Below are positions 49,999 through 59,418 of a DNA stretch of 61,106 nucleotides, one piece after another (positions within the stretch are counted from its first letter, which is position 1; every line of letters begins with the position of its first letter). The stretch is from an uncultured Aureimonas sp. (GTDB lineage: Bacteria > Pseudomonadota > Alphaproteobacteria > Rhizobiales > Rhizobiaceae). A program made the position numbers and the translations under genes. The stretch lies in assembly GCF_913775355.1 (NCBI RefSeq), contig NZ_CAJYIU010000107.1, positions 1 to 61,106 of the forward strand. The letters run 5' to 3'. Under the pieces are notes generated by a model. It was not told the origin of the DNA, did no database searches, and saw only the letters and a program-made list of their open reading frames with translations.

Positions 49999-52464
49999 TT
50001 GACCACCGACAACCTCGAAGGCCGTCACGCGGCGGAGGTCACTTCTACGGCGTCCGCCTTTCTCGACGGGGGCGGGGAGGCGTCCCGCATGATCCGCGAA
50101 CGCGACTGGACGGGCCATCCGCTGGGTCCCCCGGAGCGGTGGCCGCCGGAACTGCGCTCGGCGATCAGCCTCATGCTGAACTCCCCGGAGTCGATGATCC
50201 TTGCCTGGGGCCCGGACCTCAGCTTCTTCTTCAACGAGACCTACTTTCCGCTCCTGGGGCCGCGGCTTCCTTGGGCGATGGGCGAACGCTTCGATAAGGT
50301 CTGGGCCGACGGCTGGGAGCAGGCCAAGCCGATCATCGACGAGGCGTTTGCCGGACGCAGCCGGCGCTTCGTCGATCTGCCGTGGAAGCTCGACACCGAT
50401 CGCGGGGTCCAGGATACGTGGTGGACGTTCTCCTACTCGCGGGTACTCGATTCGCAGGGCCGCGTCGCGGGTCTCTTCATCTTCACCAACGAGACCACGG
50501 AACGCGTTCGCGGCGACCAGGCCCTGCGCGACAGCGAGGCCCAGTTCCGCGCCTTTGCCCAGGCCGTGCCGAACCAGGTCTGGGCGTCGCGCCCCGACGG
50601 CAACCTGTATTGGTTCAACGAGCAGGTCTACGCCTACACGGGAGATGAAAGGGGAAGCCTCGACGGGACCACGCAATGGGGTCGCATCGTGCATCCCGAC
50701 GATCTTTCGGCAGCAGGGGAGGCATGGTCCCGCTCCCTGGCGACGGGGCAACTCTACGAGATCGAGTTCCGCATCCGGCGAGCCGACGGGACTTACCGTT
50801 GGTTTCTCGTGCGGGCGGAACCGGTGCGGGGCGACGACGGCGCGATCGTCCAGTGGGTCGGCACCAACACCGATATCGACCAGCGCCGCAGGCAGGCCGA
50901 GAAGATCGAGCGGTTCGCGGCGAGCCTCGAGGAACAGGTCCGCGAGCGCACGGCCGACCGCAACGCGCTGTGGCAACTGACGTCCGACCTCATGCTTCGA
51001 GCGACCTTTGAGGGGATCATGACGGCCGTCAACCCGGCCTGGACCGAGGTGCTTGGCTGGAGCGAGGACGAGCTGGTCGGCGCCAGCCTCTTCGACTTCA
51101 TCCATCCCGACGACCTCGCCCATACGCTCACAGGCGCGAGGGAGCTGTCGGAGGGAACCGGTCATGCCCGCTTCCAGAACAGGTACCGCAGGGAGGACGG
51201 CACCTATCGCTGGATCAGTTGGTCGACCCGTCCCGGCGAAGGCGTGATCAACGCCATAGGCCGCGACGTGACCCTCGATATCGAACGCGCCGAGGCCCTG
51301 GCCGCGACCGAGGAGGCGCTTCGGCAGAGCCAGAAGATGGAAGCGGTCGGGCAGTTGACGGGTGGTCTCGCGCACGACTTTAACAATCTCCTGGCCGGCA
51401 TCTCGGGCAGCCTCGACATGATGCAGACGCGGATTCACCAGGGACGGCTCGGCGAGCTCGATCGTTACATGATGGGCGCGCAGGGCGCGGCCAGGCGGGC
51501 GGCGGCCCTGACGCATCGTCTGCTCGCCTTCTCCCGGCGCCAGACGCTGGAGCCCAAGGCGACCGATGTCGACAGGCTGGTGGCGGGAATGGCGGACATG
51601 GTTCGCAGGACCGTCGGTCCCGAGATCGCCGTCGAATTCCACGCGACGCCGGACCTGTGGTCGACGCTCGTGGATCCCAACCAGTTGGAGAACGCGCTCC
51701 TCAACCTGTGCATCAACGCAAGAGATGCGATGCCGGACGGCGGGCGGATCGTTGTGGAAACGGGAAACCGGTCGTTGGACGAGCGCTCGGCCGCCGGACG
51801 CGATCTTCCGCCGGGGGACTACGTATCGCTGTCGGTGTCCGACGATGGGGTCGGCATGTCGTCCGACGTCATGGAGCGCGTGTTCGAGCCGTTCTTCACG
51901 ACCAAGCCGATCGGCGTGGGGACGGGGCTTGGCCTGTCGATGATCTACGGCTTCGCCAAGCAGTCGAACGGACAAGTGCGCATTCATTCCGAAGTCGGCC
52001 GGGGCACGACCGTGACGATGCTTCTTCCCAGACACGGAACAGCGGAAGCCGCCGTGGACCTTACGGCGGCCGAGGATGCCGGACCGCAGGCGGCGGTTGG
52101 CGGCACGGTGCTGGTGATCGACGACGAGCCGCTCGTGCGAATGCTCGTCGTCGATGTTCTGGAAGACCTGGGATACCGGGCGATCGAGGCGGACGACGGC
52201 CCGGCGGGGCTGAAGGTGTTGCGCTCCGATACTCGCATCGACCTCCTCGTCACGGACGTCGGATTGCCGAAGGGGATGAACGGCCGGCAGGTTGCGGACG
52301 CGGCTCGGCAACTGAGGCCAGGCCTGAAGGTACTGTTCATCACGGGCTATGCCGAAACCGCCGTTCTCAACCATGGCCATCTCGATCCCGGCATGCAGGT
52401 CGTCACCAAGCCGTTCGACATGGCCGTTCTCGCCAAACGGATCCAGGAGATCGTTTCGGAATAG
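49999..52464 (+). CDS. Hybrid PAS sensor histidine kinase/response regulator (TTG start)
   Basis: QLTGGLAHDFNNLLAGISGSLDMM; C-terminal receiver VLVIDDEPLVRMLVVDVLEDLGY...LLVTDVGLPKGMNG. Confidence 0.92.
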   Translation: MTTDNLEGRHAAEVTSTASAFLDGGGEASRMIRERDWTGHPLGPPERWPPELRSAISLMLNSPESMILAWGPDLSFFFNETYFPLLGPRLPWAMGERFDKVWADGWEQAKPIIDEAFAGRSRRFVDLPWKLDTDRGVQDTWWTFSYSRVLDSQGRVAGLFIFTNETTERVRGDQALRDSEAQFRAFAQAVPNQVWASRPDGNLYWFNEQVYAYTGDERGSLDGTTQWGRIVHPDDLSAAGEAWSRSLATGQLYEIEFRIRRADGTYRWFLVRAEPVRGDDGAIVQWVGTNTDIDQRRRQAEKIERFAASLEEQVRERTADRNALWQLTSDLMLRATFEGIMTAVNPAWTEVLGWSEDELVGASLFDFIHPDDLAHTLTGARELSEGTGHARFQNRYRREDGTYRWISWSTRPGEGVINAIGRDVTLDIERAEALAATEEALRQSQKMEAVGQLTGGLAHDFNNLLAGISGSLDMMQTRIHQGRLGELDRYMMGAQGAARRAAALTHRLLAFSRRQTLEPKATDVDRLVAGMADMVRRTVGPEIAVEFHATPDLWSTLVDPNQLENALLNLCINARDAMPDGGRIVVETGNRSLDERSAAGRDLPPGDYVSLSVSDDGVGMSSDVMERVFEPFFTTKPIGVGTGLGLSMIYGFAKQSNGQVRIHSEVGRGTTVTMLLPRHGTAEAAVDLTAAEDAGPQAAVGGTVLVIDDEPLVRMLVVDVLEDLGYRAIEADDGPAGLKVLRSDTRIDLLVTDVGLPKGMNGRQVADAARQLRPGLKVLFITGYAETAVLNHGHLDPGMQVVTKPFDMAVLAKRIQEIVSE

Positions 52465-52562
52465 GCGCTCCAACACCGGTAAAACGGCGTCTTTTGTCCG
52501 TTTGCCGGGCCCTTGCACGTGGATTTCCACGCGGCGGCTGAACAATGCGTCGGGCCTGCTGC

Positions 52563-52588
52563 GGAACTCTCCTCGTGCGCGATCCTTT
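52563..52588 (+). promoter_or_regulatory. EcfG/RpoE2-type promoter match upstream of catalase-family gene
   Basis: GGAAC-N18-TT (GGAACTCTCCTCGTGCGCGATCCTTTT). Confidence 0.45.
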
Positions 52589-52636
52589 TGGCTCCACGCC
52601 CACGCCTTTCTAAACCGGGCGCCGAGGGGACCAGTC

Positions 52637-53725
52637 ATGTCACAAGCGCCGCTAGCCTACCGGCCGGACATCGAGCAGCCGAGCGCCGACGAGCAGACGA
52701 CGATCGACGGGATCGTCCAAGGCATGACGGAGCAGAGCCGCACCGTCGAGAAGCGCGAGCATCACGCCGTCCGGGCGAGCCATGCCAAATCCACCGCGCT
52801 CGTCACGGGCACACTCGAGATCCATGACAGCCTGCCGCCCGAACTCGCGCAGGGCCTCTTCGCCAGCCCCGGCACGCATCCCGTCGCCGTGCGCTTCGCG
52901 CAGGGGCCGGGCGAGCGGCTGGGGGACCGGGTGTCGACGCATCGCGGCATGTCGATCAAGGTCTTCGACGTGCCGGGCGAAAGGCTGCCCGGGCACCATA
53001 CCGACACCCAGGACTTCGTCCTGGCGAGCGGCACCACGTTTCCCTCCGGCACGGCGGAAGGGTTCCTGCGCGACGGGAGCGTCATCGGCAAGTCCGCCGG
53101 GCTGCCGGAGGTCGCCAAGAGCGCCGTCGCGTCCGCCGCCCGCAACTTCAACCGGCTGCTCCACGCGTTCGGCACCGAGAGTGCCAAGGCCGACTTCTTC
53201 GGCCATCCGTTCTCGCACCCCCTGGCCGAGCCCTATTACAGCCAAGCTCCCGTCCGCTTCGGCGGCTATGTCGCCAAGATCGGCGCCTTTCCCGCTTCGG
53301 CCGCTCAGGCGGGGCTGAAGGATTGGCGGCTCGACCCGAAGGCGGACGAGGACGGCTTTCGACATGCCGCCGTCGATCTCTTCCGCACGAACGAGATCGT
53401 CTTCGAACTCAAGGCGCAGCTCTGGACCGACGAGCAGACCCAGCCGATCGAGGATGCCTCGGTAGAATGGTCGGAGGAGGAAAGCCCTTACCGGACGATC
53501 GCGACGATCCGGTTTCCGGCACAGGATGCCTACAGCGCCGATCGACAGCGCTTCTTCGACGAGGAGATGACGTTCCGTCCTGCCCACAGCCTTGCCGAGC
53601 ATCGCCCGCTCGGATCGGTCATGCGAGCACGCTTGCAGGTCTACGCCGCGCTGTCCGACTTCCGTCACCGCGAGAACGGCATCCCGGCGGTCGATCCGGC
53701 CGGCATCGGTGACATCCCGCGCTGA
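52637..53725 (+). CDS. Catalase-family (heme-dependent) protein, paralogue 1
   Basis: SLPPELAQGLFASPGTHPVAVRFAQGPGE...HRGMSIKVFDVPGERL...DTQDFVLASG. Confidence 0.85.
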   Translation: MSQAPLAYRPDIEQPSADEQTTIDGIVQGMTEQSRTVEKREHHAVRASHAKSTALVTGTLEIHDSLPPELAQGLFASPGTHPVAVRFAQGPGERLGDRVSTHRGMSIKVFDVPGERLPGHHTDTQDFVLASGTTFPSGTAEGFLRDGSVIGKSAGLPEVAKSAVASAARNFNRLLHAFGTESAKADFFGHPFSHPLAEPYYSQAPVRFGGYVAKIGAFPASAAQAGLKDWRLDPKADEDGFRHAAVDLFRTNEIVFELKAQLWTDEQTQPIEDASVEWSEEESPYRTIATIRFPAQDAYSADRQRFFDEEMTFRPAHSLAEHRPLGSVMRARLQVYAALSDFRHRENGIPAVDPAGIGDIPR

Positions 53726-53766
53726 CGTCCAAGCCGGTGATCCGCAGCTCCCGCGGTGGTCGTCCG

Positions 53767-53791
53767 GGAACTCGATCACCGCGGACCCGTT
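53767..53791 (+). promoter_or_regulatory. EcfG-type promoter, exact GGAAC-N16-CGTT
   Basis: GGAACTCGATCACCGCGGACCCGTT upstream of the PfpI-like gene. Confidence 0.6.
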
Positions 53792-53865
53792 CGCCAAGCC
53801 CAATGACGCCGCGGGCGCGTTCGCCAGCGGCATCGCGTCGATGACCGAGTTTCACAAGGACGTCC

Positions 53866-54435
53866 ATGACACTGACCAACCGTAGGATCGCCATCCTCAT
53901 CTCGCCGCGCGGCACCGAGGACCCCGAGTTCGCCAAGCCGAAGGCAGCCGTCGAGGCGGCCGGGGCGACCGTTACCGTGATCAGCCTGAAGAAGGCGGAC
54001 GCCAAGACCGTCAACAACGACCTCGACCCCGGCTCGACCTATGCCGTCGACAAGGCGATCGACGAAGTGTCGGCGTCCGACTTCGACGGGCTCGTCGTTC
54101 CCGGCGGATGCGTCGGCGCCGATACGCTGCGCTCCGATGCCAGGGTCGTCGCGTTCGTTCGCGATTTCTTCGCCGAAGCCAAGCCCGTCGGCGTGATCTG
54201 CCACGGCCCTTGGGTTCTGGTGGAGGCCGGCGTCGTCAAGGGTCGAACGCTCACAGCCTACCCGACGCTGAAGACCGACATAGAGAACGCTGGCGGCACC
54301 TTCGTCGACCGGGAGGTGGTCACCGACCAGGGCCTCGTCACGAGCCGCAACCCGGACGATCTGCCGGCCTTCTGCGCTACGATCGTCGAGGAGTTCGCCG
54401 AAGGCCGCCATCCGGCCCAGGCGAGGAGGGCGTGA
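53866..54435 (+). CDS. DJ-1/PfpI-family general stress protein
   Basis: RIAILISPRGTEDPEFAKPKAAVEAAGA...DFDGLVVPGGCVGADTLR...GVICHGPWVLVEAGVVKGR. Confidence 0.92.
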   Translation: MTLTNRRIAILISPRGTEDPEFAKPKAAVEAAGATVTVISLKKADAKTVNNDLDPGSTYAVDKAIDEVSASDFDGLVVPGGCVGADTLRSDARVVAFVRDFFAEAKPVGVICHGPWVLVEAGVVKGRTLTAYPTLKTDIENAGGTFVDREVVTDQGLVTSRNPDDLPAFCATIVEEFAEGRHPAQARRA

Positions 54436-55205
54436 TGGCCGCCGTGTCGAGGTTCGAAGGCAAGGTCGTGGTCGTGACGGGCGCCGCGTCCGGCATCGGC
54501 GAGGCCGCGGCCAAGCGCTTCGCCTCCGAGGGTGCGTCCGTCGTGCTCGCCGACAAGGATGCGGAAGGCCTGAAGCGGGTATCCGGCGAGATCGGCGAGC
54601 GGGCTGCCCCCCGCGAGACGGACGTCTCGGACGGCACCGCTCGCGAGGCGCTCGTCGCCTTCGCGGTGGAGCGGTTCGGCCGGATCGATGTCCTCGTCAA
54701 CGATGCCGGCGTCGACCACCTAAGCCGGATCGACGAGGGGCCGTTCACGGACTTCACGAAGGTGATCGAGACGGATCTCTACGGTGTCGTCCACATGAGC
54801 CGGGCCGTCATCGCCGAGCTCCGGAAGACGAAGGGCGCGGTCATCAACGTGTCCTCGGCCTCAGGACTCGGTGGCGACTGGAACCACGCCGCCTACTGCG
54901 CGGCCAAGGGTGCCGTCACCAACTTCACGCGGGCCTTCGCGATGGACGAGGCCAAGAACGGCGTGCGGGTGAACGCGGTGAACCCGTCGCTGACCTACAC
55001 ACCGTTCACCGCAGGCATGAAGGACCAGCCGGCGCTGATCGCGAAGTTCGAGGAGCGCATCCCCATGGGGCGCGGTGCCGAAGTCGACGACATCTCCGGT
55101 GTGATCGCCTTCCTCGCCAGCGAGGACGCCCGTTACGTCACCGGCGTGAACCTGCCAGTTGATGGCGGCCTCTCGGCCTCGAACGGCCAGCCGGCGCTGA
55201 GCTGA
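54435..55205 (+). CDS. SDR-family oxidoreductase
   Basis: VVVTGAASGIGEAAAKRFA, VLVNDAGV, INVSSASGLGG, YCAAKGAV. Confidence 0.95.
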   Translation: MAAVSRFEGKVVVVTGAASGIGEAAAKRFASEGASVVLADKDAEGLKRVSGEIGERAAPRETDVSDGTAREALVAFAVERFGRIDVLVNDAGVDHLSRIDEGPFTDFTKVIETDLYGVVHMSRAVIAELRKTKGAVINVSSASGLGGDWNHAAYCAAKGAVTNFTRAFAMDEAKNGVRVNAVNPSLTYTPFTAGMKDQPALIAKFEERIPMGRGAEVDDISGVIAFLASEDARYVTGVNLPVDGGLSASNGQPALS

Positions 55206-55289
55206 CGCGGGCGGGCAGGGGCCGGCATCCGCCGCTCCTGCCCGAACGTCGGGACCGCTCGGCGGGCACGTAAATCTTAGCGCTGCGTC

Positions 55290-55315
55290 GGAACGCCGCT
55301 GGAGGCCGGGCCTTT
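55290..55315 (+). promoter_or_regulatory. EcfG/RpoE2-type promoter match upstream of second catalase-family gene
   Basis: GGAAC-N18-TT (GGAACGCCGCTGGAGGCCGGGCCTTTA). Confidence 0.45.
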
Positions 55316-55346
55316 AAGCCTTCGGTCTTTTCGAAAGGTTCCAGAA

Positions 55347-56441
55347 ATGACGCTCCCTGTCCCCGTTCGCTTCTCGCCGTCCGTCGAGGAGATCCAGCCC
55401 GATGAAGAGAAGACGATCGCCGAGCTGAACGAGACCTTCGACACGATCCTGGAGACGACGGCCAAGGACTACGGCCACGCCGTGCGGTCCGTCCACGCCA
55501 AGGCGCACGGCATCATCGAGGGGACGCTGCGGGTCGAGGACAACCTGCCGCCAGAACTCGCGCAAGGCCTCTTCGCCAAGCCCGGCGAGCACAAGGTCTA
55601 CATGCGCCTGTCGACCAATGCCGGCGACATCCTGCCCGACGCGATCTCGCTGCCGCGTGGGCTGGCGCTGAAGGTGCTGGATGTCGAGGGCGAGCGCCTG
55701 CCCGGCGCCAAGGGCACGACGCAGGACTTCATCATGGTCAACGGCCCGGTCTTCCAGGCCAAGACCGCCGAGGACTTCCACGGCAGCCTCAAGATGCTGG
55801 CCAAGACCACCGACCGGCTGGAGGGCACGAAGACGGTGATGTCGAGCGTGCTGCGCACCGTCAACACGGCGTTGGAAGCCGTCGGCATCGAGAGCTCGAC
55901 GATTCAGTCCATGGGCGGCGCGCCCAACGTCGATCCGCTCGGCGAGACCTATTTCAGCGTCACCCCGTTCCGCTACGGCGACTACATCGCCAAGTTCAGC
56001 GTCGTCCCCGTGTCTTCCGGCCTGACGGCGCTGACGAGAATCGAGATCGACGCCAGCGGCCGCGAGAACGCCATCCGCGAGACGGTGCAGTCGGAGATGG
56101 AGGCGATCCAGGGCGTCTGGGAACTCCGTGTTCAGCTCTGCCGGGATCTGGAGAAGCAGCCCGTCGAGGATCCGACCGTCGAGTGGAAGGAGGACGAGGC
56201 GCCATTCCGGACGGTGGCCACGATCACCGCGGCGCCGCAGGACACGTGGGCAGCGCCCAAGGTTCAGGCGGTCGACGAGGAGATGCGGTTCAGCATCTGG
56301 ACGGGGCTCGCCGCCCATCAGCCGCTCGGCAACATCAACCGGGCCCGCAAGGCGCCCTACCAGCATTCGGCGGATTTCCGCGAGCGCTTCAATGGCTGCC
56401 CGATGCACGAGCCGTCGGGCGCACCGAAGGCCGGCGCATGA
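55347..56441 (+). CDS. Catalase-family protein, paralogue 2
   Basis: NLPPELAQGLFAKPGEHKVYMRLSTNAGDILPD...PRGLALKVLDVEGERLPG...TQDFIMVNGPVF. Confidence 0.87.
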   Translation: MTLPVPVRFSPSVEEIQPDEEKTIAELNETFDTILETTAKDYGHAVRSVHAKAHGIIEGTLRVEDNLPPELAQGLFAKPGEHKVYMRLSTNAGDILPDAISLPRGLALKVLDVEGERLPGAKGTTQDFIMVNGPVFQAKTAEDFHGSLKMLAKTTDRLEGTKTVMSSVLRTVNTALEAVGIESSTIQSMGGAPNVDPLGETYFSVTPFRYGDYIAKFSVVPVSSGLTALTRIEIDASGRENAIRETVQSEMEAIQGVWELRVQLCRDLEKQPVEDPTVEWKEDEAPFRTVATITAAPQDTWAAPKVQAVDEEMRFSIWTGLAAHQPLGNINRARKAPYQHSADFRERFNGCPMHEPSGAPKAGA

Positions 56442-56950
56442 GTGGCGCACGCCTCTTCGGCGCCGTCGCCGGCGGAGTGGTCGCAGGCCTCGGCATTACG
56501 GCCATACTGGTGTCCGGCGAGAGGAAGAGCGGCCAGCCCTCCGAACTCGCGTCGCTGGAGCGGGCGAGCGCCGCAAGGCTGGGGCTGGACGTACCTGAGG
56601 ACGGCCGTCTCCCCGGCACAGGGGAGCAGGCGGTGATCCAGGGCGGGCATCTGCTCCTGTCGGCCGCGGCCGGCGCCGTCTACGCCGCTGCCACCGACGA
56701 GGATACCGACGTCCTGCGGTCGGGCATCCTGTTCGGCCTGTCCTTCTACGCCGTCATGCACTGGATCGCGGGTCCCCTGCTGGGGGTGAAGAAGCCGGAA
56801 TGGCAGTCCAACGCCGCGACCATCGCCATGCACACAGCGAATCACCTCCTGTTCGGACTGATCACTGCGGGCGCGGCGAAGCTGGCGAGCCGCCGCACGC
56901 ACCACGCCCGGACGCTCCGCAACAGGGTCGCGCGAGGTCTACAGGGATGA
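56438..56950 (+). CDS. Small membrane protein (YagU/DUF1440-like)
   Basis: N-terminal TM (LFGAVAGGVVAGLGITAIL) and further hydrophobic segments; 4-bp overlap with catalase gene. Confidence 0.6.
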   Translation: MSGARLFGAVAGGVVAGLGITAILVSGERKSGQPSELASLERASAARLGLDVPEDGRLPGTGEQAVIQGGHLLLSAAAGAVYAAATDEDTDVLRSGILFGLSFYAVMHWIAGPLLGVKKPEWQSNAATIAMHTANHLLFGLITAGAAKLASRRTHHARTLRNRVARGLQG

Positions 56951-58086
56951 CGCCCTTCCAGATGAATTGGTCCGCCGCCGAGGTGGAGGACGTGCTGGCA
57001 CGCGTGCGAGCCTATCGTTTCCCGCCCGTGCCGAAGGGCGAGGGCTGGCGCTACGGCTGCGACGCCGCCTTCCTCCAGGACTTCTGCCGTACCTGGACGG
57101 AGCGCTACGACTGGCGTGCCGCCGTCGATCGCCTCAACCGCTTTCCGCAGTTCACGGCCGAGGTGGACGGGGTGGACCTCCACTTCGTCCATGTCGTCGG
57201 CGAAGCCGAGGGGCGTCGTCCGCTCCTGATGACGCACGGCTGGCCGGGCTCGCACCGCGAGTTCTGGAAGGTCATCGAGCCGCTGGCCTTCCCCTCCCGC
57301 CACGGCGGCCGGGCGGAGGACGCCTTCGATGTCGTGGTGCCCTCGCTCCCGAACTTCGGCTTCTCCGCCAAGCCGGAGAAGACCGTGGACCAGCGGCAGA
57401 CCGCGCTGCTCTTCGATCGGCTGATGCGGAACGTCCTCGGCTACGCCCGCTACCACGCCCATGGCGGCGACTGGGGCGCGCTGGTGACAGGCCTCCTGGC
57501 CCTGGAGCGACCGGGGAGCCTCCACGCCATCCACCTCACGATGATGTTCCCCGCACCGGCCGCGCCCCCCGAAAGCGCGGAGGAAATGGCCTGGGCGAAG
57601 GCGATGGAGGGGATCGAGCGGGAGAAGGGCGGCTACCGCCACCTTCAGGGCTCGAAGCCGCAGAGCCTGTCCTGGGTGGTCGGCGACGATCCCGTGGCTC
57701 AGGCAGCCTGGATCCTCGAGCGCTACCATGACTGGGCCGACCTGCGGGAGCGTTGCTTCGAGGACGTGTTCGACCGGGACGAACTCCTCGACACGATCAT
57801 GATCTACGTCATGACCGGGGCGTTCCCCTCCTCGATCCGCTTCTACTCCGCCGCCCAGGAGGCGAAGCTTCGGACCTTGCCCGAGGGGCGCCGGATCGAG
57901 GTGCCCACCGCCTTCGCCCGGTTCCCGGACCCGCTCCATCCCTGGCCGCCGCGATCCCAGGCGGAGAAGGGCTATGCCGCGATCACCCGCTGGACCGCGA
58001 TGGCCCATGGCGGGCATTTCTCGGCGCTGGAAGCACCGGAGCTTCTGGTCGGCGATCTCCGGGAGTGGGCTCGCGAGGCTGCCTGA
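56947..58086 (+). CDS. Epoxide hydrolase family protein
   Basis: FQMNWSAAEVEDVLARVRAYRFP...LLMTHGWPGSHREFWKVIEPL...HGGDWGALVTG. Confidence 0.92.
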   Translation: MTPFQMNWSAAEVEDVLARVRAYRFPPVPKGEGWRYGCDAAFLQDFCRTWTERYDWRAAVDRLNRFPQFTAEVDGVDLHFVHVVGEAEGRRPLLMTHGWPGSHREFWKVIEPLAFPSRHGGRAEDAFDVVVPSLPNFGFSAKPEKTVDQRQTALLFDRLMRNVLGYARYHAHGGDWGALVTGLLALERPGSLHAIHLTMMFPAPAAPPESAEEMAWAKAMEGIEREKGGYRHLQGSKPQSLSWVVGDDPVAQAAWILERYHDWADLRERCFEDVFDRDELLDTIMIYVMTGAFPSSIRFYSAAQEAKLRTLPEGRRIEVPTAFARFPDPLHPWPPRSQAEKGYAAITRWTAMAHGGHFSALEAPELLVGDLREWAREAA

Positions 58087-58190
58087 CCGCGAGGCTCGGG
58101 CGAGGCGAAAACCGTGTCTTCCCGTCGGGCAGCCTGCCGGACGAGGGGACGTCGATCTTGGAAAACGAGACGACCCGCGCTTGTCGATCC

Positions 58191-59387
58191 TCACGCGGGT
58201 CCGGCGTCGATGCGCACGCGAAGCACGGCGTAGGGCGGCTTCTGAAGGTCGGCGCCACCGTTGTATTCGGGTCGGCGATTGACCTGTGCCGCTGAGACGT
58301 AGAGCCAGCCGTCCGCCGTGATCACGATCGTATCGGCCCAGATCAGCCGCGGGTCGGAGGCGATCGTCTCCAGGGTGCCGCCGGGATGGCGGCGTCCGAT
58401 GGCGTTCTGCTCCTGAAGCGTCAGGTAGATCCGGTCCTGCGCGTCGGCGCCCAGCCCGCCCGTCAGGCCCTTCTCGCCGAGATCCTCCACCCCTGCCGCG
58501 ATGTCGGCGTCGGATTTCGCGGTGTCGAGGAGGCTTGCTGCGTCCACGGCGTAGAGGCGCCGTCCCATCAGGGGCGCGTAGTAGAGGCGGTGACCGCCGG
58601 GTCCCAGCGCGATGCCATTTGCCCCGCCTTGGACATGCGTCGGCTTGCCCGACCCGCTGGTGCGCATCACCGGGCGATGCTCGACGAACTTGGCGACGCC
58701 CTTCTGCGACCGCGTGCTGGCGTGCTCGCCGAGGCGCCGCACGACACGCCCCGTGTCGAGATCGACGGCCAGGACCGCACCTTGCCCGTCCTGGCCCTGG
58801 TCGGTGACGAAGGCGCGGGCGCGTCCGTCGGCGATGTCGATGCGAAGGTCGTTCAGCGACGAGGTGGGCTCGACGCCTGGATCGAGCGGCACGATCTTGA
58901 GCACCGTGCCGGTCTCGATGTCGATCTGCACGAGCTTCGCGGCGCCGGCGACCGGCGAGCCGGAGCCTTGCGGCAGCCCGGCATCCAGCAGCCACAGCCG
59001 GTCGTCGCGATCGAAGACGCCGTTCGGCACATGGAAGAAGGTCGCCTGCGCCCGCTCGGGGTCCGGTCGGTTCGACGCCGCATCGGGATAGGGCGTCACC
59101 GAGCCGTCCGGCGCGACTTCGCCCAGCGTGTAGGGCTCGTCGCCGGTGAAGCGCGGCATCATGACGAAGACGCGGCCACGAGCGGAGATGGCGAGACCGG
59201 TCGGCGTCGAGGGGGCATCGGCGAGAAGGGCGAGTTCCATCGTGCCGACCTCCCGCGCCGTGTCGGCCGTTTCGCTGGACGAGGCTGCCGGAGCCGGCGA
59301 GGCCTGCGCAGCGGCGGCCCGTGCCGCAAAGGGGAGGGCGGCCAGGGCGGTGAGCGTCGAGGCGAGGAAGCGGCGGCGGGCGAGCAT
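58191..59387 (-). CDS. Major royal jelly/yellow-family (L-dopachrome tautomerase-related) secreted protein
   Basis: FFHVPNGVFDRDDRLWLLDAG..., DLRIDIADGRARAFVTDQG..., GANGIALGPGGHRLYYAPLMGRRLYAV. Confidence 0.82.
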   Translation of the reverse strand: MLARRRFLASTLTALAALPFAARAAAAQASPAPAASSSETADTAREVGTMELALLADAPSTPTGLAISARGRVFVMMPRFTGDEPYTLGEVAPDGSVTPYPDAASNRPDPERAQATFFHVPNGVFDRDDRLWLLDAGLPQGSGSPVAGAAKLVQIDIETGTVLKIVPLDPGVEPTSSLNDLRIDIADGRARAFVTDQGQDGQGAVLAVDLDTGRVVRRLGEHASTRSQKGVAKFVEHRPVMRTSGSGKPTHVQGGANGIALGPGGHRLYYAPLMGRRLYAVDAASLLDTAKSDADIAAGVEDLGEKGLTGGLGADAQDRIYLTLQEQNAIGRRHPGGTLETIASDPRLIWADTIVITADGWLYVSAAQVNRRPEYNGGADLQKPPYAVLRVRIDAGPA

Positions 59388-59418
59388 GGCGAGAGGCCTT
59401 TTCGGGCAGGCGGAGGGA

